This document shows, in pieces, positions 55,572 to 64,000 of a stretch of DNA of 64,000 nucleotides. The first letter of the stretch is position 1. Each line of letters starts with the position of its first letter. The DNA is from Actinernus sp. WN-2022 (taxonomy: Eukaryota; Cnidaria; Anthozoa; Actiniaria; Actinernidae), in assembly GCA_030867875.1 (NCBI GenBank), contig JAOWCC010001634.1:138528365-138592364 (forward strand), in the 5' to 3' direction. A program made the translations under genes and the position numbers. The notes below the pieces were generated by a model that was given only the letters and a program-made list of their open reading frames with translations, had not been told where the DNA came from and made no database searches.

Positions 55572-58500
55572 GTGCGATGCTGCTCTCTATATGTTCACTA
55601 AGACTAAATAAAACATTTGACTTAAAATACGAGAGGCTCTTCCAAATTTATAAGCAGCTAAAGACACAGGCAAGTCAATGTCCCAGTGCGATGCTGCTTT
55701 CTATGTTCACTGAGACTAAATAAAACATTTGACTTAAAATACGAGAGGCTCTTCCAAATTTATAAGCAGCTAAAGACACAGGCAAGTCAATGCCCCAGTG
55801 CGATGCAGCTTTCTATGTTCACTAAGACTAAATAAAACATTTGACTTAAAATACGAGAGGCACTTCCAAATTTAAAAGCAGCTAAAGACAAAGGCAAGTG
55901 AATGCCCCAGTGCGATGCTGCTTTCTATGTTCACTAAGACTAAATAAAACATTTGACTTAAAATACGAGAGGCTCTTCCAAATTTATAAGCAGCTAAAGA
56001 CACAGGCAAGTCAATGCCCCAGTGCGATGCTGCTTTCTATGTTCACTAAGGCTAAATAAAACATTTGACTTAAAATGCGAGAGGCTCTTCCAAATTTATA
56101 AACAGCTAAAGACACAGGCAAGTCAATGCCCCAGTGCCATGCTGCTTTCTATTTTCACTAAGACTAAATAAAACATTTGACTTAAAATACGAGAGGCTCT
56201 TCCGAATTTATAAGCAGCTAAAGACACAGGCAAGTCAATGCCCCAGTGCGATGCAGCTTTCTATGCACACTAAGACTTATAAATAAAACGTGATTTAAAA
56301 TACTAGAGGCTCTTCCTAATTTATAAGCAGCTTAAGACACAGGCAAGTCAATGCCCCAGTGCGATGCAGCTTTCTATGCACACTAAGACTTATAAATAAA
56401 ACGTGATTTAAAATACTAGAGGCTCTTCCTAATTTATAAGCAGCTTAAGACACAGGCAAGTCAATGCCCCAGTGCGATGCTGCTTTCTATGTTCACTAAG
56501 ACTAAATAAAACATTTGACTTAAAATACGAGAGGCACTTCCAAATTTATAAGCAGCTAAAGACACAGGCAAGTCAATGCCCCAGTGCGATGCTGCTTTCT
56601 ATGTTCACTAAGGCTAAATAAAACATTTGACTTAAAATACGAGAGGCTCTTCCGAATTTATAAGCAGCTAAAGACACAGGCAAGTCAATGCCCCAGTGCG
56701 ATGCAGCTTTCTATGCACACTAAGACTTATAAATAAAACGTGATTTCAAATACTAGAGGCTCTTCCTAATTTATAAGCAGCTAAAGACACAGGCAAGTCA
56801 ATGCCCCAGTGCGATGCTGCTTTCTATGTTCACTAAGGCTAAATAAAACATTTGACTTAAAATGCGAGAGGCTCTTCCAAATTTATAAGCAGCTAAAGAC
56901 ACAGGCAAGTCAATGCCCCAGTGCGATGCTGCTTTCTATGTTCACTAAAACTAAATAAAACATTTGACTTAAAATACGAGAGGCTCTTCCGAATTTATAA
57001 GCAGCTAAAGACACAGGCAAGTCAATGCCCCAGTGCGATGCTGCTTTCTATGTTCACTGAGGCTAAATAAAACATTTGACTTAAAATGCGAGAGGCTCTT
57101 CCAAATTTATAAGCAGCTAAAGACACAGGCAAGTCAATGCCCCAGTGCGATGCTGCTTTCTATGTTCACTAAGACTAAATAAAACATTTGACTTCAAATA
57201 CGAGAGGCTCTTCCGAATTTATAAGCAGCTAAAGACACAGGCAAGTCAATGCCCCAGTGCGATGCAGCTTTCTATGCACACTAAGACTTATAAATAAAAC
57301 GTGATTTAAAATACTAGAGGCTCTTCCTAATTTATAAGCAGCTTAAGACACAGGCAAGTCAATGCCCCAGTGCGATGCTGCTTTCTATGTTCACTAAGAT
57401 TAAATAAAACATTTGACATAAAATACGAGAGGCACTTCCAAATTTATAAGCAGCTAAAGACACAGGCAAGTCAATGCCCCAGTGCGATGCTGCTTTCTAT
57501 GTTCACTAAGACTAAATAAAACATTGACTTAAAATACGAGAGGCTCTTCCAAATTTATAAGCAGCTAAAGACACAGGCAAGTCAATGCCCCAGTGCGATG
57601 CAGCTTTCTATGTTCACTAAGACTAAATAAAACATGTGACTTAAAATACGAGAGGCTCTTCCAAATTTATAAGCAGCTAACGACGCAGGCAAGTCAATGC
57701 CCCAGTGCGATGCTGCTTTCTATGTTCACTAAGACTAAATACAACATTTGACTTAAAATACGAGAGGCCCTTCCTAATTTATAAACAGCTAACGACGCAG
57801 GCAAGTCAATGCCCCAGTGCGATGCTGCTTTCTATGTTCACTAAGACTAAATACAACATTTGACTTAAAATACGAGAGGCTCTTCCGAATTTATAAGCAG
57901 CTAAAGGCACAGGCAAGTCAATGCCCCAGTGCGATGCTGCTTTCTATGTTCACTAAGACTAAATAAAACATTTGACTTAAAATACGAGAGGCCCTTCCTA
58001 ATTTATAAACAGCTTAAGACACAGGCAAGTCAATGCCCCAGTGCGATGCTACTCTTTATATGTACACTAAGACTAAATAAAACATGTGACTTAAAATCAC
58101 TAGAGGCCCTTCCTAATTGATAAGCAGCTTATGACACAGGCAAGTCAATGCCCCAGTGCGATGCTGCTTTCTATGTTCACTAAAACTAAATAAAACATTT
58201 GACTTAAAATACGAGAGGCACTTCCAAATTTATAAGCAGCTAAAGACACAGGCAAGTCAATGCCCCAGTGCGATGCTGCTTTCTATGTTCACTAAGACTA
58301 AATAAAACATTTGACTTAAAATACGAGAGGCTCTTCCAAATTTATAAGCAGCTAAAGACACAGGCAAGTCAATGCCCCAGTGCGATGCAGCTTTCTATGT
58401 TCACTAAGACTAAATAAAACATGTGACTTAAAATACGAGAGGCTCTTCCAAATTTATAAGCAGCTAACGACGCAGGCAAGTCAATGCCCCAGTGCGATGC

Positions 58501-58980
58501 TGCTTTCTATGTTCACTAAGACTAAATACAACATTTGACTTAAAATACGAGAGGCTCTTCCGAATTTATAAGCAGCTAAAGACACAGGCAAGTCAATGCC
58601 CCAGTGCGATGCTGCTTTCTATGTTCACTAAGACTAAATAAAACATTTGACTTAAAATACGAGGCCCTTCCTAATTTATAAACAGCTTAAGACACAGGCA
58701 AGTCAATGCCCCAGTGCGATGCTACTCTTTATATGTACACTAAGACTAAATAAAACATGTGACTTAAAATCACTAGAGGCCCTTCCTAATTGATAAGCAG
58801 CTTATGACACAGGCAAGTCAATGCCCCAGTACGATGCTGCTCTCTATATTTAGACTAAGACTAAATAAAACAATATGCGTCTTAAAATACTAGAGGCCCT
58901 TCCTAATTTATAGGCAGGTAAAAAGACACAGGCAAGTCAATTCCCCAGTGCGATGCTGCTTTCTATGTAAACTAAGACTC
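55572..58980. repeat. 112-bp satellite array, about 30 monomers
   Basis: GTCAATGCCCCAGTGCGATG recurs every 112 bases (for example 55674, 55786, 55898) across 3.4 kb. Subtypes exist: GCACACTAAGACTTATAAAT with ACGTGATTT near 56262, 56374, 56713 and 57282; GGCACTTCC near 55859, 56533, 57431 and 58217; GCTACTCTTTATATGTACAC near 58048 and 58721. The last pair is 673 bases apart, six monomers, and the blocks around it match in order, which is partial higher-order organisation. Edge monomers are most diverged. ORFs in it are chance products of the repeat. Confidence 0.95.
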
Positions 58981-59064
58981 TATATTATATAATACTAGTG
59001 CCTTATAGAAGCCCTTCGTCCCCTGCTGCTCGTGCATAGTTCCCGCCATAAACGATTAGGTAAA

Positions 59065-59115
59065 CGAGTCTCGGAGATGTTTTAGTCTATAAGCCTAAAA
59101 CATCTCCGAGACTCG
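59065..59115. repeat. Perfect 20-bp hairpin, 11-base loop
   Basis: CGAGTCTCGGAGATGTTTTA and its exact reverse complement enclose GTCTATAAGCC. Confidence 0.9.
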
Positions 59116-59815
59116 ATCATATTTTGTTTGTCACAGGCCTCTTCCTGGGGTGTTTATAGGTAGGTAACTGGCGTTTGGCGGCTGATGCTTGAATAGCTCA
59201 TTCTCCTGCTCTAGAATAATAAGTATAAATAAGAATAATAAAAATAATTCTCTTGGTCTTCGACGTCTTGTCCTGCCCTGGATGGCTCACTAAAGCTTGG
59301 TAATTTCCCGGATCGTAATTATTGACCAATGCAACTATTGCTTCAGCAATCCTCCTAGCTCCAGTGAGGCCAAACAAGCCGGTTCTGTTCAGCGCGAAGT
59401 TTTTGCCCGAACTAGTCTTCGGGTACAGACTCCCCATTTTCCCGCCACCAATACGCCGCATTCACAGAGCGATTTCGTCCTTGAGATGTTCAAAAGACGT
59501 ATTCTTCAGAAATTCCAACACTCTTCCCCACGTACATTACTTGATAGAGTAAACCAGTGCTGTTTAGCTGTATGGGAGCGAAGCTGGAGCGGGAGATTAT
59601 TCATCTCGTCTCAAATGAGCTCAATTTGCTGCTGAAATGCTTTTTTCTGACCTCTGGTAATGTATTAACAAACTCTTATTACAATTATATAAAAGTTCAA
59701 TTACCAGTTAAATTTGTTGACAGATAGGTAAACCACAACGGCACATTCATGAACACGCTGTGCTCGTGTTGACAGTTGTCGATGAAAGATTTTGCTCTGT
59801 AATCTAATTATCTGC
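59116..59815. other. Unassigned stretch
   Basis: An 87-codon minus ORF (59198-59461) reads RRIGGGKMGSLYPKTSSGK and GLTGARRIAEAI. It looks protein-like but is not recognised, and an overlapping plus ORF of 112 codons competes with it. No domain assigned. Confidence 0.3.
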
Positions 59816-60176
59816 TGACGTCATACGAGTCGAGCTAAGCTCCTCATGTTCGGCACCAATCAACTTCCGTCGGTTTTGGCCAATCACAACGCCCGTTCGC
59901 AACACCAAATAAGGCCTTTTCAGGTTGACAGGTTCTTCCGGGTTTCTTATAATAAAGTAGCAGTACCGTACCCTTATTATAAAGAGTGCATGCCAAAGTT
60001 TCTAACTATAGAATCCACGAAGGAACTGTTCGAGGATATCATCGATTGATTTGAGAAATTCGTTCCGGAGCTGTTATCAGAAGGAACACGATATTTCAAA
60101 GTGAAGATACAACATTTTATTGTGTTCTTACACTTCATATTCTTTTGCTAATTATTGTTCCTCTTCTGTTCCCCAG
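59816..60176 (+). promoter_or_regulatory. Promoter-like stretch before a signal-peptide exon
   Basis: TGACGTCA (CRE) at 59816-59823 and GGCCAATCAC (CCAAT) near 59877 occur in order, with AT-rich TTATAATAAAG near 59948. A pyrimidine tract and CCCCAG acceptor end at 60176. The whole would fit a promoter, a non-coding first exon and an intron. Inference from motif order only. Confidence 0.3.
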
Positions 60177-60279
60177 ATCTTACGATGTTCCAGGGACATG
60201 GTGCCTTTGAGTGCTTAGCGGTGATTACTGCTACAGTTCTATTGCTTAGCATTCCATCTGAAGCTCTTCGTCCAGGAGG
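60177..60279 (+). CDS. Exon encoding a signal peptide
   Basis: The exon is bounded by an acceptor, TTCTGTTCCCCAG|A at 60176/60177, and a donor, GGAGG|GTAAGAG at 60279/60280. ATG at 60185 gives MFQGHGAFECLAVITATVLL and continues LSIPSEALRPG, then two bases of a split codon. The hydrophobic core from residue 11 to 23 followed by S-E-A is a typical secretory signal with a cleavage site near SEA. The coding part is 95 bases and ends in phase 2. No downstream exon is recognised before the LINE and MITE sequences, so the gene may have a long intron or be broken. Product unknown, presumably secreted or membrane. Confidence 0.5.
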
Positions 60280-60817
60280 GTAAGAGATAAGAATTAACTT
60301 CTCCTAACTACTTCCAAACCATATCAGTTTGAGATAGGGTTGGCATCTACATTTTCCTTCTTTCCTCAACAAAACGCCGGACGGACACGACAAAATAATT
60401 AGCTAGTAAACACTTTAGAAGCTTAATTGACTACATAATAAACTCGTGTTCTCATGAAGCCGCGTCTTCAAAGACTTAACGAGTTTAGATCCTAGTTTAC
60501 AACAGATTATTTCAATTTCTCGACGAATAGCATGTATACAGCCTGCGGTGACCCCGGAAATAACAGCGAACGCGCTCTACCCGTTATTTCCAGGGTGAGC
60601 GCCGGCTTTTCATATGACCTTACCTTATACGAACATTTGAACATACTTTACAAGTCTTTTACATTTTTATACAACTTTTATTGTCTAGCCTAAGCACGCC
60701 AAGCAAAATATTTACCATGCTGCTTGATCTTACTCGACTCAGATCTTAGTAACCCAACAATAGTGATCCGCAAGATTTGCAAAACTTGAAGAGCCGGGGA
60801 AGAAATTCTAGACAAAC
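60280..60817. other. Possible intron
   Basis: Follows the donor at 60280. A short paired GGGTAGAGCGCG-like/CGCGCTCTACCC context lies near 60570. No coding sequence recognised. Confidence 0.4.
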
Positions 60818-61027
60818 TAGACTGCGAGCAGTCCCCCCTCTTCCCTCCATTGATAGTGAGTTTGCGAGCGGAGCGAGTGAAGTGAAGCATATTGGATGCG
60901 TGCGAGCGGAGCTAGCGGAAGAATGGGGCCTCGATCCGCTCGCACGCATCCAATATTCTTCACTTCGCTCGCTCCGCTCGTAAACTAACTATAAATGGAG
61001 GGAAAAGGAGGAACTGCTCGCAGTCTA
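60818..61027. mobile_element. 210-bp MITE with 8-bp TSD
   Basis: TAGACTGCGAGCAGT at 60818 is matched by ACTGCTCGCAGTCTA ending 61027. AGACAAAC flanks both sides (60810-60817 and 61028-61035). An 8-bp duplication fits hAT elements. Further inside, long arms rich in GAGCGGAGCGAG pair with each other around ATCCAATATT, so almost the whole element folds back. Confidence 0.92.
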
Positions 61028-61074
61028 AGACAAACTACATGGCTACACAAAGTTGGTTATATGATCAGCAGCAA

Positions 61075-61268
61075 CATTTTTGCAAACTCCATTTGTAAAG
61101 CAATTACCTTCCAGGCCTCCTACTTTAACAGAATCGTGAATATGTGGAATTATGTCCTTAACTCAGCTCCGTCGATCCACTGCTCTTTCTTTAAATCAGA
61201 TATGATTAGAATTTGTACTAATATAGTCCGTACTCTTTTTACAGGTCGTGTTCCTGTCATAAATAGCT
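61075..61268 (+). pseudogene. LINE C-terminal scrap
   Basis: FQASYFNRIVNMWNYVLNSA then SFFKSDMIRICTNIV and a stop at 61268. The SYFNRIV-MWN order is a known LINE C-terminal phrase. A short AT-rich 3' flank follows. Confidence 0.68.
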
Positions 61269-61476
61269 AAATAACTTTGATTTGAATGAACAACAACAAT
61301 ACTTTATTCACTCAAGCTAATTAGAGTAAAATATATACAGTATATAAACTTAGATATTTCTTTTGCTAGAGTTGGTAAACCTGAAAAAACCATGGGGTTA
61401 TCTAGTCAGGTTTACCACAGCGGCATTTACATGTTTAGTTGGATAGTAATAAATAAATTATTAATATATTCATTAA

Positions 61477-62196
61477 AGGGATACCCGAGTGAAAAACACA
61501 TTGGGGCTCAAAAGAATCTTCAACATGTTCTTTGTTCAGAAAATGTATTAAAATTTGATCAAAAGTTTTTAGTATTAAGAACGAGCACCTCAAAGTTGGC
61601 CCCACGAAGACATGGGCGCCGCCATCTTTGTTTGCATTTACGGAATTGACGTCACTTCGTCCCACCAGCGTTCTACTCTCTCACTTATTAGGTGTTTTTA
61701 GGATGATAAACGCCTTAACTGTACCTCACATACATTGTAGTTCTTATACTTATTCAGAAGTCACTCGAGTCTTTTAAGCCATGTTGTTTTGCTGTTATTA
61801 AATGGCAGTTACGAGACCTTGTTGTTCGTCTGATAATTTCTCGCCTTCCCAATGCTTTTCTTCCAGTCTTCTGAACTTTTCTCATAATGTCGTCTTCATC
61901 ATAATTCCGGTTTCTGTAAGAATTCCTCTGCAATCTCGATGAAAATATATCCACTTTAATTCCGAGCGTGTGAAAATCATACAAAGACAAGTAGCCGCGA
62001 TACGCTGGTGGGACGAAGTGACGTCACTTCCGTAAATGCAAACAAAGATGGCGGCGCCCATGTCTTCGCGGGACCAACTTTGAGGTGCTCGTTCTTAATA
62101 CTAAAAACGTTTGATCAAATTTTAATACATTTTCTGAACAAAGAACATGTTGAAGATTCTTTTGAGCCCCAATGTGTTTTTCACTCGGGTATCCCT
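61477..62196. mobile_element. 720-bp TTAA MITE with about 195-bp TIRs
   Basis: AGGGATACCCGAGTG after TTAA (61473-61476) is matched in inverse by CACTCGGGTATCCCT before TTAA (62197-62200). The arms stay nearly identical for about 195 bases. Each arm holds AAGATGGCGGC (YY1-like core) and TGACGTCA (CRE). The interior of about 330 bases is non-coding. TTAA duplication points to piggyBac or Kolobok. Confidence 0.93.
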
Positions 62197-62379
62197 TTAA
62201 GTGATTTTAGTGTTGATAGTAATTTTAAGTAAAGTTGATTAAAGGACAGAAATGAGAAAACAAAAACAAGAAAATATGTAAAACAAGGGCTGAGAAGGAA
62301 AGAAAGTATATAGTAGAATAAATAATAATTATAATATAAATAATAACAGTAACAGGACTATAAGTATTCATAATTGCTG

Positions 62380-64000
62380 ATAAGATCAGAAGTGATTTCT
62401 TTTTTGAAGATATGCCTTTTTTTTAGTTTTGACGTTTACTGGTATTTGATCCCAGACGATAATTCCATTTGTATTAATAAATCGTTTTTGTAATCAGTTC
62501 TGGAATATTTAATAAAGAAGTGTTGGGATTTAGATTTTCTTGTATTATGTTGGTGAATATTACTAAGGGGTGTGAACATACTTAGGAACGTTTCACTTAA
62601 ATTTTCATGGTAAATGTCGTACATAAAAAGGCTGGTATTAATTTTAAAAATATCATCCAAGGTTAAGATTTTTAATCTGTGAAAAAGTGGTGGAGTGTGT
62701 TTATTCCAAGATTCATTAGATATGGCACGAATATCCTTTTTGTAGAATTCTTAATAATGGATTTAACAGGGTAGAATAAGCATTTTCCCAGAGTAAAATT
62801 GCATAACGTTAATACGGATAGAAGAAGGAATAGTAGATCTGCTTCAGAACTGAAGGTGGTGCATAATATTTGGCCTTATAAATAATCTCTAATGTTTTTG
62901 CTAATTTAGTTTTAATTGTGGCTATCTGTTGATTGGCATGTTAGGTGCTTATCAATGATTATACCTAAATATTTGGTATGGTCTTTTTCTGTGATTGTTT
63001 CATTGCCAATCTTTATATTTAGAGAATAGGGAGTTTTGAATTTAGGGGAGTGAAAATTAATAAAATTTGACTTTGTTATATTAAGGGAGAGCTTATTACT
63101 TAAAAGCCACTCTTGGATTTGTATAAGCTCTCTATTAATAACATATTCTAACTCATTTATATACTTATTTGAGTAATGGAGACTTGTATCATCAGCAAAT
63201 AGGAAAACGTCAAGATTTTGGGAATAATTTGAGATATCATTTATATATAGGAGAAATAAAATTGGACCTAGAACGCATCCTTGATGGACACCATTAATTA
63301 TTGTGAGTTCATTCGATAGGTTACCATTGATGGAAACTACTTGTTTTCTACTGACTAAATAAGATTTGAACCAGTTCAAAGCAGTACCCCTCGCACCATA
63401 GAGTTCTAGTTTATCAAGTAGTATGTCGTGATTAACAGTGTCGAAAGCTTTTGCAAAATCCAAGAAAATTACTGCAGAATAGCATTTATTTTCAAAGGAA
63501 TCAACAACCTTATTTAAGAGGTCAAGCACGGCCAGTACCGTTGATTTTTTTTTTGGAAGCCATATTGATGCTCAAAGATAATTATCTTCGACTATAAGAA
63601 TTGCTTTAACCATTTTAACATAGTTTGTTCGATTAATTTAGAGAATATAGGAAGAAGAGATATTGGTCTGAAATTTGTAATATTTAATTTTGAGCCACCT
63701 TTGTGCAGCGGAATTATTTTTTGCATTTTTAATTTTTTAGGGAAGCAGCCATTTACAAAAGGAGTCATTTATTATTATTTCCAGTGGATCAGCTAAATTG
63801 TACGCAATCACAAGTTTGATTAATTTTGTAGGGAAATTATAGATTCCAGAGCTTTTGTTAACATCGAGGTTATCAATCAGTAATTTTACTTCATTGGGAG
63901 TAGTTGGATTTATAAAAAAGGAGTCAGTAATACAAGTACGAAGGTAATCTTTATGGGATTTTTTTGGTAATTTCAGTTTTGATACGAGGTTTGAGGAGAC
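62380..64000 (-). mobile_element. LINE, minus strand, runs off the right edge
   Basis: Read right to left: finger region NEVKLLIDNLDVNKSSG and FRPISLLPIFSKLIE (about 63900-63600, several breaks), palm in the ORF at 63529-62912, then thumb and C-terminus broken by stops, with GIIVWDQIPVNVK near 62440. The 5' part lies beyond the window. Confidence 0.85.
62912..63529 (-). pseudogene. LINE reverse-transcriptase palm, 205 codons open
   Basis: VIFLDFAKAFDTVNHDILL carries the first catalytic D. GVHQGCVLGPILFLLYIND is the template-grip motif, with H where P is usual. LFADDTSLHY holds the catalytic DD. KYLGIIIDKHL starts the thumb. The frame opens with GTG, not ATG, because the real start is upstream, past frameshifts near 63540. 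The rest of the polymerase is broken, so it is not active. Confidence 0.87.

Noticed and set aside
55572..58980. ORFs within the 112-bp array, for example 57929-58120
   Set aside because: The frame simply follows repeat units with AAATAAAAC and similar phrases; no domain and no continuity across indels.
59198..59635. Overlapping plus and minus ORFs as a gene
   Set aside because: The minus frame looks protein-like but matches nothing I know, and the plus frame is equally long; no splice or promoter evidence decides.

Overview
This window is animal nuclear DNA, most likely from a marine invertebrate and plausibly an anthozoan cnidarian. It has no bacterial-style operons. It holds animal-type non-LTR retrotransposons (LINEs), a BEL/Pao element, many short terminal-inverted-repeat (TIR) elements, and isolated exon-like pieces ending in GT splice donors. 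Coding fragments resembling P2X7-like and YqaJ/SWIM-like genes, which I associate with corals and anemones, support this guess but do not prove it. Almost nothing here is a complete cellular gene; the window is a nest of repeats.

Layout. 1-14499: a near-perfect satellite of 711-bp units (20 full copies plus 279 bp), each carrying a 128-bp inverted repeat. 14500-17420: a diverged duplication, a dead LINE fragment and a CpG-rich stretch with an acidic exon-like ORF. 18046-22310: a dead BEL/Pao element (gag, protease, reverse transcriptase, RNase H), whose gag is split by a 962-bp TIR element with a 9-bp target duplication. 22564-24110: a minus-strand LINE 3' end split by a 566-bp TIR element. 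24960-38560: one plus-strand LINE broken first by another LINE's tail, then by a 10.7-kb TA-flanked TIR element, then by an 836-bp TIR element.

The 10.7-kb element (25763-36501) is itself composite. It has related minisatellites near both ends, a 211-bp tandem repeat, a nested 4977-bp element with a 9-bp target duplication and promoter/splice-like signals, several smaller TIR elements, a nearly identical 250-bp inverted pair, and a second LINE. 41900-48174 holds a short signal-peptide ORF interrupted by a 6.1-kb TTAA-flanked element. Joining the flanks at one TTAA keeps that ORF open to a stop. Inside the element are a gag remnant with a CCHC knuckle, a 113-bp minisatellite and a large palindrome made of two inverted copies of a YqaJ/SWIM-like gene start.

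48183-51460 is the youngest-looking LINE, with a 487-codon open reverse transcriptase. 55572-58980 is a second satellite (112-bp monomer, about 30 copies) with partial higher-order structure. 59800-60280 holds promoter-like sequence and an exon encoding a signal peptide. The right end has two well-defined short TIR elements, one of them with CRE and YY1-like motifs in its arms, and a minus-strand LINE running off the window.

The genes do not form a pathway. What the window shows is a layered insertion history, and in several cases the pre-insertion reading frame can be followed across the empty site.
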